Assembly (NCBI GenBank): GCA_029859085.1
Contig: JAOUDU010000094.1
Location: 1 to 8,194 of the forward strand
Origin: Gammaproteobacteria bacterium
GTDB taxonomy: Bacteria; Pseudomonadota; Gammaproteobacteria; Pseudomonadales; Halieaceae
Direction of reading: 5' to 3'
Length of the DNA stretch: 8,194 nt
This document shows positions 1 to 7,358 of the stretch, piece after piece (position 1 is the stretch's first letter; each line of letters opens with the position of its first letter). Under the pieces are notes generated by a model. It was given only the letters and a program-made list of their open reading frames with translations. It was not told the DNA's origin and made no database searches. The position numbers and the translations under genes are program-made.

Positions 1-578
1 TGCCGGTAGAGGTGCGCATGTACCTGGTGGTGGCGGTGCTGGGTGTTACCCGGGTGCTGGGCCACAGGCATATCTTCAACCTGGTGGCAGCGGCCATCGT
101 GATTTTCTACGCGGTGGCGCCGGAGCACTTTTTCCTGCTGCACCATCCGCGGCAGGAACGCCTGGGCCTGTATTTCCTGCTCGGTGCAATCCTTTACGTC
201 AATGCGCGGCAGATCCCGGTTAATTTCGCGGGGCTCGCCGTCCTGAGTGCAGCGCTGGTCGCGATATATTACGCCGGCGTTCGCCAAACGCCCTACAACC
301 TGGCCTACGCCACCTGGTTTTCCTACCTGGTGCTGTATATTTCATTCCACCCCCGGCTGAAACTGCCGGACCTGGGCCGCCACGGCGACTTCTCCTACGG
401 GCTGTACCTCTATGCATTTCCCGTCACCCAGACCCTGATCTTCTGGCTGGGCCCGGGCAATCCCTGGCTGATACTCGCCCTGGGCTTCGTCATCACCCTG
501 GCGCTGGCGATGTGCTCGTGGTTCGCGGTGGAAAAACCGGCCCTGGCGTTGAAAGGCAGGCTGGTCGGGCGACAATAG
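1..578 (+). CDS. Acyltransferase-3 family membrane protein, C-terminal part (5' end outside window)
   Basis: Members of this family (OafA/YrhL-like) are multi-pass inner-membrane proteins that transfer acyl groups, often acetyl, to sugars of surface polysaccharides or to lipids. The frame is open to the left edge. The first codons read (L)PVEVRMYL, which resembles the family's mid-protein SLPVEvqfYL segment, so the GTG at 12 and ATG at 18 are internal and not starts. About 191 residues are visible. Hydrophobic helices follow one another (numbering from the GTG at 12: about 4-16, 22-38, 52-64, 71-88, 97-111, 128-146, 151-172). Near the end comes the family's GDFSYGLYLY-FP signature (125-137) and the closing WFAVEKPAL segment (170-178), then a short basic tail and TAG at 576-578. 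The family's N-terminal catalytic histidine region lies outside the window, so activity and substrate cannot be judged. It converges on the minus-strand transglutaminase gene and is probably unrelated to it. Confidence 0.88.
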   Translation, partial: PVEVRMYLVVAVLGVTRVLGHRHIFNLVAAAIVIFYAVAPEHFFLLHHPRQERLGLYFLLGAILYVNARQIPVNFAGLAVLSAALVAIYYAGVRQTPYNLAYATWFSYLVLYISFHPRLKLPDLGRHGDFSYGLYLYAFPVTQTLIFWLGPGNPWLILALGFVITLALAMCSWFAVEKPALALKGRLVGRQ

Positions 579-594
579 CGCGCGGACCGACCGC

Positions 595-2628
595 CTAGCG
601 GGGATCCCGATCGAAGCGCATCTTCCGAGCCGGCCGGAACCTGCCGATCGCCTGTTTCAGCTCGCGCTCCGACCTGGTGGCCCGGCCGGAAGATGCCTCC
701 ACTGGCCCGTAGGCGAGCTCGGAATAGAGACGGGTGATCTCCCCCACCTCGCCGGCAATGGCAGGTACCGCCCGGCATATCCTGGCAGCGTATTCGCCGG
801 CGGTTTCACCCGGCGCCCGGACAAAGCCAAGGGGAGCCAACTGCTCGCAGAACTGCAGGTAATAGCGATCGCAGTTGCGCTGCTCCCGGGCCCGGCGCCG
901 GCCCAACAGGCTGTAGGCAAGCGGTGCCAGTACCAGGACCCAGCTGGCTGCCAGCACCAGCAGGAATTTGCGCACGCTGATCCCGTCGAAGACCTCGTTC
1001 AGCAACTGGAACTGGCGGTCGCGATCGAAACCCGTTACAAAACTTTGCCAGCGGTAGGTGAGCGCGTCGTAGCGCAGGCGCAGGGTATTCAGCCAGGCGA
1101 CACCGCGGTAGCGCACGAGGGAGAGAGGCGAGTCGCTGAGGAAGCCGCCCTGCTGTTCCAGTGCCCGCTCCAGGCCCCACTCGATCCGGTCAGGCGATAC
1201 CGACGCCGTGGGATCCACCCGCATCCATCCCCGACCCTGCAGCCAGACTTCTGCCCAGGCGTGGGCATCGAACTGGTGCACGATCACTGTGCGGTTGAGC
1301 GGGTTGACCTCGCCGCCCTGGTAGCCCGCAACCACCCGCGCGGGCACCCCCGCGGCGCGCATCAATACCACGAAGGCGGCGGCATAATGCTCGCAGAACC
1401 CCGCCCGCGACTGGAACAGGAAGGCGTCCACGGGATTCTCCGCGGGCAGTAAGGGGGGGTCGAGCTTGTAAACGAAGGGCTCGTCCCTGAATTTGGCCAG
1501 GATCGCGTCGACATAGGCCGCGTCGCTGCCCGCCTGCGAGCGCAACTGCCCGGCCAGCGCCCGCGTCTGCGGATTGTCGGTACCCGGCAGGCGCAACTCG
1601 ATCTCGCGCCGCCACGGGGAGAGTTCCGGTTCCAGAATCGCGTCGGGCCAGGATTCGACACCGTAGAGGCGCTGGTCTTCCAGTTCGGTCGGGGAAAACA
1701 GCACATAGTCCGAACCGCTCATCACACCGGGGGAAGTGGGCCTGGCGTAGCGCAGGCTGTACAGCCAGTTCTGCTGGGTTGGTTCAATGATTATCCGGTA
1801 TTGCAGTGACTCCCCGGTGGTCTCCACCGGCGGGGCGCGCCGCTCCGCCGGGGGCACATCGAAGTACCGCAGGCTGCGCCAGGCGCCCTCCTCCAGCGTG
1901 CTGAAGACCAGCCCGCGCCAGTAGAGCTCCGACGCGCCGGGTATATCGCCATCGAATTGCGCCCGGAACGCCACCGCATCGGATTTCCCGAGGCTGGATA
2001 TATCGCCGGGCTTCATGAAATCGCTGACGCCGGTTTGCGCGGTGTGGGTCTTGATCGGCACGGACCATAGGGGACCGATGCGGGGAAACAGGAAGAACAG
2101 CACCAGCATCAGTGGCAGCGCCTGCAACAACATCACGGCCGCGAGTCGAATTGTCTTGCGGTTGAACTGGTGCTCGCCGGGCCGGTGCATCGCCACCAGC
2201 GCGGTTGTCACCAGGGTCACGTTGAGCAGTGAGTAAAGCGCAATGGGAAGGTCCTGGCTGAACAGGAACTCGGTGATACAGATGAAGTAGCCCAGGAACA
2301 AAAGGACGTAACCGTCCTTGTGCCGGGCGAGCTCTATCAGCTTCAGGGCGAAGGCTGTAAGCAGCAGCGCGACTGTGGGCTCGAGCCCGATGAGAGAGCC
2401 ATAGCTGAAAAAAATGCCGGCAAAACTGCTGGCGATCAGCCCGGCTTTCACCCAGCGCCCGGGAAAAGACCAACTGCCGCGGTACACCATGATGCGCCAA
2501 AGCGCCGCGAACACATAGACCGCCAGCACCCAGATGGGAATCCGCCCGGCGTGAGGTGCAACCAGGGAAAACTGGCTGGCTATGATCCATACCAGGGCAT
2601 TGCGCGGTATCTGCTGGTCCGGTTTCAT
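595..2628 (-). CDS. tgpA: TgpA-like membrane transglutaminase (DUF3488 / transglutaminase / DUF4129)
   Basis: This 677-residue protein resembles TgpA of Pseudomonas aeruginosa, an inner-membrane protein with a periplasmic transglutaminase domain. Residues 1-185 hold about seven hydrophobic helices (around 12-25, 32-50, 62-78, 84-100, 106-124, 128-147, 160-181), matching DUF3488. A soluble, probably periplasmic region follows. The transglutaminase core shows Cys412 in SRAGFCEHYA, His456 in DAHAWAEVW and Asp472 in RVDPTA, the papain-like triad in the right order and context. A final helix (554-575) leads to a cytoplasmic DUF4129-type tail (about 585-665). The ATG start is supported by AGGT at 2633-2636, four bases upstream, and by a 4-base ATGA overlap with the DUF58 gene, which suggests coupled translation. 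Length and architecture are usual for the family, with no break. The symbol rests on motif and synteny resemblance; the physiological substrate of such proteins is poorly known, so cross-linking or peptidase-like activity remains inference. Confidence 0.9.
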   Translation of the reverse strand: MKPDQQIPRNALVWIIASQFSLVAPHAGRIPIWVLAVYVFAALWRIMVYRGSWSFPGRWVKAGLIASSFAGIFFSYGSLIGLEPTVALLLTAFALKLIELARHKDGYVLLFLGYFICITEFLFSQDLPIALYSLLNVTLVTTALVAMHRPGEHQFNRKTIRLAAVMLLQALPLMLVLFFLFPRIGPLWSVPIKTHTAQTGVSDFMKPGDISSLGKSDAVAFRAQFDGDIPGASELYWRGLVFSTLEEGAWRSLRYFDVPPAERRAPPVETTGESLQYRIIIEPTQQNWLYSLRYARPTSPGVMSGSDYVLFSPTELEDQRLYGVESWPDAILEPELSPWRREIELRLPGTDNPQTRALAGQLRSQAGSDAAYVDAILAKFRDEPFVYKLDPPLLPAENPVDAFLFQSRAGFCEHYAAAFVVLMRAAGVPARVVAGYQGGEVNPLNRTVIVHQFDAHAWAEVWLQGRGWMRVDPTASVSPDRIEWGLERALEQQGGFLSDSPLSLVRYRGVAWLNTLRLRYDALTYRWQSFVTGFDRDRQFQLLNEVFDGISVRKFLLVLAASWVLVLAPLAYSLLGRRRAREQRNCDRYYLQFCEQLAPLGFVRAPGETAGEYAARICRAVPAIAGEVGEITRLYSELAYGPVEASSGRATRSERELKQAIGRFRPARKMRFDRDPR

Positions 2629-3623
2629 CGCGACCTGGTGCCGATGCCGTGCAGGGCCAGTGCCTGCAATACCCGGTCGCGATGGCGCTCTCCCAAGCCG
2701 GGCTCAATCACCAGGCCCGGCAGGCGCAAACCGTACTCCTCTTCGGCCCGGTCAAATTCAAGCGCCCAGTAGCACAGGTGCGACAAGCGCTGCTCCATAC
2801 CCAGCCCGGGGTACATCTCCCAATCCAGCCACACGCTGCGGTTGGCGTAAGCGCCGTACTGCTTGGTCTGCACTCCCTGGCCCCGGGCCAGTCCCTTCCA
2901 GTGAATCTGGCGCAGGGAGTCGCCTTCGCGATAGTCCCTGAAACCATAAAAATCATCGCTGCCCGCGATCGGCACCGCGGCCCCATCGGGTCGGTCGCTG
3001 GCCAGGCCCGGCAATTGCGCGGCGGCCAGCGGCTGGGGGTAGACCAGCGCGTAGAGATCCAGGTCGATCCAGGTCCAGCAGCGCAGCAGGCCCAGGGGAT
3101 AGGTTGACTCCAGCAATAAACGCCCCGGGCTGAACCAGCCCCGTTTGCCTACAGGCAGGTGCAAATTGACCTGTACGGTGTCCTGCTCCACCAGGTTGAC
3201 GACGCTGCCATCACTGTCGGGATACTTGACGTACAGGGCGAAATGCTCGCGCTGGCCCCCGCGTTCGAGCTTGATCGAAAATTCGCTCTGCTTCCCGGGA
3301 AAAGCGGGGGTTGCCCGCAGCGCCCGCACCGTAAGGCCGGAGAGGTTGGCGTAGGTGTGGAGGATCCCGACGATAAACAGGGTAGCGAGCAGGAAAGTGA
3401 GCGCAAAACTCATATTGTTCTGGTAGTTGATCGCGGTCATCAACATCACCAGCAGGCATACGCTGAAAAACAGGCCGATGCGGCTGGGAAAAATGAATAT
3501 CCGCTTCTGGTCCAGGGTCACCGCGCGGGCTGGCGGAATACGGTTGTTTACCCACTCGGCAAAACGCCGGCGCAGGCGATTCCCTATCCCATGGCGAGCC
3601 GGCTTGCGCTTGCGCCCCTGCAC
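2625..3623 (-). CDS. DUF58 domain membrane protein
   Basis: The product has 332 residues. A basic N-terminus (R/K-rich, 1-20) precedes two hydrophobic helices (about 46-66 and 72-92), then a soluble portion. The DUF58 signature is clear at 224-244: DFYGFRDYREGD followed by SLRQIHWKG. Proteins of this family are usually encoded beside MoxR ATPases and membrane transglutaminases and are thought to work with them at the membrane; the biochemical role is unknown. The start is GTG (3621-3623). There is no other ATG, GTG or TTG near the N-terminus, and the frame is closed upstream by the MoxR stop codon, so this start is nearly forced. No good ribosome binding site precedes it; the 12-base gap from the MoxR gene suggests reinitiation after MoxR translation. 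Its last bases overlap the transglutaminase start (ATGA). The DUF58 call is firm, the function is not. Confidence 0.9.
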   Translation of the reverse strand: MQGRKRKPARHGIGNRLRRRFAEWVNNRIPPARAVTLDQKRIFIFPSRIGLFFSVCLLVMLMTAINYQNNMSFALTFLLATLFIVGILHTYANLSGLTVRALRATPAFPGKQSEFSIKLERGGQREHFALYVKYPDSDGSVVNLVEQDTVQVNLHLPVGKRGWFSPGRLLLESTYPLGLLRCWTWIDLDLYALVYPQPLAAAQLPGLASDRPDGAAVPIAGSDDFYGFRDYREGDSLRQIHWKGLARGQGVQTKQYGAYANRSVWLDWEMYPGLGMEQRLSHLCYWALEFDRAEEEYGLRLPGLVIEPGLGERHRDRVLQALALHGIGTRSR

Positions 3624-3635
3624 AGGATCGCCGGA

Positions 3636-4565
3636 TCAGGCCCTGATCACATCGACATTGCGCCGCATCAGTTCCACCAGGGCGGCACCGTCCCCGGCGT
3701 AATCGCCACTGGGAACCAACCTGTGTGCGGCCACGGCGGGCAGCACCATCTGCAGGTCCTCGGGCACCACGTTACCGCGGTTATGCATCACGGCCCAGGT
3801 GCGTGCGCAATCCAGCAATGCCAGCGCCCCCCGGGGCGACAGGCCCACGGCGAACTCGGCAGCGGTCCGGGTATAGGCCACCAGCCGCTGCAGGTAGTCC
3901 AGCAGGTTAGTTGACTCATACACTTCCGCCACCAGTGCCCGGACCCGCTCCAGCTGCTCGATGCTGATGCGCTGCTCCAGTACCACGCGCTCGTTGCCGT
4001 TCGGACGCCGCCGCTGGAACATCTCGCGTTCCGCATGGGGGTGGGGGTAGCCCAGTTCCAGTCGCATCAGGAAGCGGTCGAGTTGCGACTCCGGCAGCGG
4101 ATAGGTACCGGACTGGTGGATCGGGTTCTGGGTGGCAATGACAAAAAACGGCTCGGGCAGTGGCCGGGTCTCACCCTCGATCGTGACCTGGTGTTCAGCC
4201 ATGGCCTCGAGCAGGGCACTCTGGGTGCGAGGGGTGGTGCGGTTTATCTCATCCGCGAGCAACAGCTGGGTAAAGATGGGACCGGGGTGAAAGCTGAAGC
4301 TGGCATCGTTGCGGTTGTACACCGATACCCCGAGGATATCCGCCGGCAGCAGGTCGGAGGTGAATTGCACCCGCTTCCAGGACAGGCCCAGCACGTCCGC
4401 GAGGGCGTGCGAGAGGGTGGTCTTGCCCATGCCGGGCAAGTCCTCTATCAGCAGGTGCCCGCGTGCTATCAGGCAGCACAGGGCCAGGCGTATTTGCGGC
4501 TCCTTGCCCAGTAGCACCTTGCCGACCTCCGCTACTGCGGAGTCAATTAACGCCTGTACCTGCAT
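3636..4565 (-). CDS. MoxR-family AAA+ ATPase
   Basis: This 309-residue cytoplasmic ATPase is of the usual MoxR length. It shows Walker A in EDLPGMGKTTL (Lys48, Thr49), Walker B in LLLADEIN (Asp105, Glu106), sensor 1 in ATQNP (Asn147), the arginine-containing QLDRFLMRL segment (Arg164) and sensor 2 in LSPRGAL (Arg245), all typical of MoxR proteins. Such ATPases act as chaperone-like factors that assemble, insert or activate partner proteins, usually encoded next door. Here the DUF58 gene begins 12 bases downstream and the transglutaminase follows, the same trio as PA2875-PA2874-PA2873 of Pseudomonas aeruginosa. No VWA-domain gene, often found with other MoxR proteins, is present. The ATG start is preceded by a weak GGGA about nine bases upstream. 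The gene begins 34 bases after metZ. All key ATPase residues are present, so an active enzyme is likely; the exact client is inferred only from neighbourhood. Confidence 0.94.
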   Translation of the reverse strand: MQVQALIDSAVAEVGKVLLGKEPQIRLALCCLIARGHLLIEDLPGMGKTTLSHALADVLGLSWKRVQFTSDLLPADILGVSVYNRNDASFSFHPGPIFTQLLLADEINRTTPRTQSALLEAMAEHQVTIEGETRPLPEPFFVIATQNPIHQSGTYPLPESQLDRFLMRLELGYPHPHAEREMFQRRRPNGNERVVLEQRISIEQLERVRALVAEVYESTNLLDYLQRLVAYTRTAAEFAVGLSPRGALALLDCARTWAVMHNRGNVVPEDLQMVLPAVAAHRLVPSGDYAGDGAALVELMRRNVDVIRA

Positions 4566-4599
4566 TCGGTCTGTCCCGGTGTGATGTCAATAGTAACTG

Positions 4600-5802
4600 T
4601 CAGGCGATCGCCGCCAGGCCGCGCTGCAGGTCGGCCCGCAGGTCGTCCACATGCTCGAGGCCGACAGCGATGCGAATCAGGTTGTCGGTTATGCCCGCCG
4701 CTGCCCTGTCCCCGGGGCTGAGGCGACCGTGAGTGGTGGTGGCCGGATGCACGATCGTAGTCTTGGCATCGCCGAGGTTGGCGGTGAGCGACATGATCCT
4801 GACCCCGTCGATCACATCCCAGGCCTGTTGCCGCCCGCCCTTCACCGCGAATGACAGCACACCGCCAAACGCGCGCTGCTGGCGGCGCGCCAGCTCATGT
4901 CCGGGGTGATCAGGGAGGCCGGCATAGAACACCCGCTCGACCCCGGGCTGCTGTTGCAACCAGCCCGCCAGTTCCAGGGCGTTGCGGCTGTGGGCCTCCA
5001 TGCGCAGGCGCAATGTTTCCAAGCCCTTCAGGAAGACCCAGGCATTGAAAGGGCTCATGGTGGGGCCACAGGTTCGCAGGAAGGTGACCACCTCCTCCAT
5101 ATGCCGGTGCGAACCCACCACAGCGCCGCCGACACAACGGCCCTGCCCGTCGAGGTACTTGGTGGCGGAGTGGATCACAATATCCGCGCCCAGGCTCAAC
5201 GGAGTCTGCAGCGCCGGCGTACAGAAACAATTGTCCACCACCAGCAGGCTGTCGCTGGCCCTTGCCAGCTCCGCCATCGCAGCGAGATCCGCCACCTCGC
5301 ACAGCGGATTGGAGGGCGTTTCAACGAACAGCATGGCCGTGTTGGGCCGGATCGCCGCGCGCCACTGATCGAGCTCGAGCAGTGGGACGAAGCTCACCTC
5401 CACGCCGAACTTCGCCATGTACTTGCCGAACAGGTTGACCGTGGTGCCGAAAACATTGCGCGAGCAGATCACGTGGTCACCGCTCTTGAGCAGGGCCATG
5501 CAGGTGCTGAGGATGGCGGCCATACCCGAGGCAGTACCCACGGCCTGCTCGGCCCCTTCGAGCGCGGCGATGCGCTCCTCGAAAGTCCTCACGGTGGGGT
5601 TGGTATAGCGCGAGTAGACATTGCCCGGCGAGTCGCCGGAAAATCGGGCGGCGGCATCCGCCGCGCTGTCGAACACATAGCTCGATGTCAGGAAGATGGG
5701 CTCGGCGTGTTCACCCTCCAGGCTGCGCGTAATCCCCGCCCGTATCGCCAGGGTATCGAGGTGTGCGCCTGCGAGGGCATCAAATTCAGTGTCGTCTGTC
5801 AT
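4600..5802 (-). CDS. metZ: O-succinylhomoserine sulfhydrylase
   Basis: MetZ is a PLP enzyme of the Cys/Met metabolism family that makes homocysteine from O-succinylhomoserine and sulfide, bypassing cystathionine in methionine synthesis. The 400-residue product fits the family length. Visible features are the YSRYTNPT motif (63-70), the ASGMAAI phosphate-binding turn (91-97), Asp190 in VVDN for the PLP ring nitrogen, the PLP lysine Lys215 in HSATKYLDGQGR, and the C-terminal SLTANLGDAKT and RIAVGLEH segments (338-348, 377-384). Relatives that act on cystathionine, methionine or O-acetylhomoserine share most of these motifs. The choice of MetZ rests on overall resemblance and on the position directly after purF, which is its place in Pseudomonas. 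The ATG start lies nine bases after the purF stop, with only a weak GGGA ahead, so coupling to purF translation is likely. No methionine-responsive riboswitch or operator was seen in the gap. Confidence 0.92.
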   Translation of the reverse strand: MTDDTEFDALAGAHLDTLAIRAGITRSLEGEHAEPIFLTSSYVFDSAADAAARFSGDSPGNVYSRYTNPTVRTFEERIAALEGAEQAVGTASGMAAILSTCMALLKSGDHVICSRNVFGTTVNLFGKYMAKFGVEVSFVPLLELDQWRAAIRPNTAMLFVETPSNPLCEVADLAAMAELARASDSLLVVDNCFCTPALQTPLSLGADIVIHSATKYLDGQGRCVGGAVVGSHRHMEEVVTFLRTCGPTMSPFNAWVFLKGLETLRLRMEAHSRNALELAGWLQQQPGVERVFYAGLPDHPGHELARRQQRAFGGVLSFAVKGGRQQAWDVIDGVRIMSLTANLGDAKTTIVHPATTTHGRLSPGDRAAAGITDNLIRIAVGLEHVDDLRADLQRGLAAIA

Positions 5803-5811
5803 CGTCCCGCT

Positions 5812-7332
5812 CTAGGCGTCATTGTGTATGCCAACCAGCGCGCCATCGGCCTGCAGCGCGGCCCGTCTCTGGCTTTGCGCATCATCATTGCGTAGGGATT
5901 CGACCCGATCAAGGTAAATCTGGTCAACGTCACCGGTAATATATTCACCGTTGAAAACCGAGCAATCGAAACCGTCGACATCGGGATTGCCCTCCATCGA
6001 GCAGCGCACCAGGTCGTCCAGGTCCTGGTAGACCAGCCAGTCGGCCCCGATCAGTTCACAGACCTCCTCCACTGTCCTGCCGTGGGCAATCAGCTCCGAG
6101 GCAGAGGGCATGTCTATGCCGTAGACATTCGGGTAGCGCACCGGCGGCGCCGCCGAGGCAAAAAAGACCTGGGCCGCGCCCGCGTCCCGGGCCATCTCGA
6201 TTATCTGGCGGCAGGTGGTTCCGCGCACGATGGAGTCATCCACCAGCATCACGTTCTTGCCGTCGAACTCCAGCGGCACAGGGTTGAGCTTCTGGCGCAC
6301 GGATTTCTTGCGCTGGCTCTGGCCAGGCATGATAAAAGTGCGGCCGATGTAGCGATTTTTCATCAGCCCCTCGCGGAACTTGATGCCCAGCTCATGCGCC
6401 ATGGACTGGGCTGCGATACGACTGGTATCCGGGATCGGGATGATCACGTCGATCTGCAGGTCCGGGCGCAGCCGGCGAATTTTCTTACCCAGCGCCTCGC
6501 CCTGGCGCATCCGGGTCTTGTACACGGAAATCTCGTCCATCAGCGAATCGGGGCGGGCAAAATAGACATGTTCGAAGATACAGGGGCGCAGGCTCGGGCT
6601 GCGGGCGCACTGGCGCCGGTGCAACACGCCATCCATATCGATAAATACCGCCTCACCGGGCGCCACGTCGCTGATCAGGCTGAAACCGAGCACGTCCAGC
6701 GCGACGCTCTCGGAGGCGAGCATGTACTCCGCACCCAGCGCCCCCTCGCGCACACCGACCACCAGCGGCCGGATACCCAGCGGGTCGCGAAAACCGAGTA
6801 CCCCGTAGTTCACCACCAGGCCCACGGCGGCATATCCGCCGCGACAGCGCTGGTGCACCGCGGCAACGGCGGTAAAGATGTCATCCGCGGTGGGGTTGAG
6901 CTTGCCCAGGGTCTGCATCTCGTGGGCGAACACATTGAGCAATACCTCGGAGTCCGAGTCCGTATTCAGGTGGCGCAGGTCATCCTGGAACAATTCGCGG
7001 GTAAGCTGCTCGGAATTGGTGAGGTTGCCGTTATGCGCCAGCGCTATGCCGTAGGGCGAATTCACATAGAAAGGCTGGGCCAGGGCTGCGCCCGAGCTGC
7101 CCGCCGTGGGGTAGCGCACATGGCCGATACCGATACTGCCCCGCAGGTTTTGCATGTGCTGCTGGCGAAACACGTCCCGTACCAGCCCCTCGCTCTTGCG
7201 CTGGCTGAAGCGACCGCCGCTGCAGGTCATGATGCCAGCCGCGTCCTGGCCCCGGTGTTGCAACACCGTGAGGGCGTCGTAAATCTCGGGGGCTATATCG
7301 GATTTTCCAACGATTCCAACCAGGCCACACAT
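5812..7332 (-). CDS. purF: Amidophosphoribosyltransferase
   Basis: PurF catalyses the first committed step of purine synthesis: PRPP plus glutamine gives 5-phosphoribosylamine. The 506-residue protein is almost the length of the E. coli enzyme. It begins Met-Cys-Gly, so Cys2 becomes the N-terminal nucleophile of the class II glutamine amidotransferase domain after Met removal; there is no propeptide of the Bacillus type and no iron-sulfur cysteine pattern was noticed. In the glutaminase half are HRGQDAAG (26-33), HVRYPTAG (71-78), AHNGNLTN (99-106) and SDSE (126-129). In the phosphoribosyltransferase half are IPIPDTSR (298-305), RKKSVRQKLN (341-350), the PRPP-binding VMLVDDSIVRGTT (361-373) and VYGIDMPS (403-410). 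The ATG start is supported by AGGGG nine bases upstream. It sits between cvpA (26-base gap) and metZ (9-base gap). No PurR-like operator was recognised nearby. The gene looks complete and functional. Confidence 0.98.
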   Translation of the reverse strand: MCGLVGIVGKSDIAPEIYDALTVLQHRGQDAAGIMTCSGGRFSQRKSEGLVRDVFRQQHMQNLRGSIGIGHVRYPTAGSSGAALAQPFYVNSPYGIALAHNGNLTNSEQLTRELFQDDLRHLNTDSDSEVLLNVFAHEMQTLGKLNPTADDIFTAVAAVHQRCRGGYAAVGLVVNYGVLGFRDPLGIRPLVVGVREGALGAEYMLASESVALDVLGFSLISDVAPGEAVFIDMDGVLHRRQCARSPSLRPCIFEHVYFARPDSLMDEISVYKTRMRQGEALGKKIRRLRPDLQIDVIIPIPDTSRIAAQSMAHELGIKFREGLMKNRYIGRTFIMPGQSQRKKSVRQKLNPVPLEFDGKNVMLVDDSIVRGTTCRQIIEMARDAGAAQVFFASAAPPVRYPNVYGIDMPSASELIAHGRTVEEVCELIGADWLVYQDLDDLVRCSMEGNPDVDGFDCSVFNGEYITGDVDQIYLDRVESLRNDDAQSQRRAALQADGALVGIHNDA

Positions 7333-7341
7333 GCTGTCTTA

Positions 7342-7346
7342 CCCCT
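7342..7346 (-). promoter_or_regulatory. Shine-Dalgarno sequence of purF
   Basis: AGGGG on the minus strand lies nine bases before the purF ATG. It is the best ribosome binding site in the block. It fixes the purF start, which must be exactly at Met-Cys because Cys2 has to become the N-terminal residue, and it suggests purF is translated independently although it sits only 26 bases behind cvpA. Confidence 0.7.
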
Positions 7347-7358
7347 ATGTATTTCGAG

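Noticed and set aside
582..594. Short hairpin between the convergent genes as a bidirectional terminator
   Set aside because: The stem is only four base pairs and there is no T-run on either strand.
1784..2707. Open frame of 307 codons on the minus strand overlapping tgpA in another frame
   Set aside because: It is out of frame with the recognisable DUF3488 protein and spans the DUF58-tgpA junction; its composition (Arg, Ala, Pro, Gly-rich) is that of a shadow frame.
4585..4590. TTGACA on the minus strand in the metZ-moxR gap, resembling a -35 box
   Set aside because: At the usual 17-base spacing the -10 position would fall on the moxR start codon and reads GAATGC, so it is unlikely to be the moxR promoter.
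5648..5664. Perfect 7-base inverted repeat GCGGCGG-CAT-CCGCCGC
   Set aside because: It lies inside metZ, in the alanine-rich segment around residues 46-53, with no T-run; best explained by codon use.
4897..5895. Open frame of 332 codons on the + strand antisense to metZ
   Set aside because: It overlies the clear MetZ coding sequence and has the His/Arg/Gln/Gly-rich composition typical of antisense frames in GC-rich DNA.
6142..6155. Perfect 14-base palindrome CGGCGGCGCCGCCG
   Set aside because: It encodes part of the Ala-Ala-Pro-Pro stretch of PurF; GCC/CCG codons in GC-rich DNA give such palindromes without function.
7333..7358. Possible PurR operator or purine riboswitch ahead of purF
   Set aside because: The 26-base gap contains only a ribosome binding site and has no resemblance to the E. 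coli PurR box and no room for a riboswitch.
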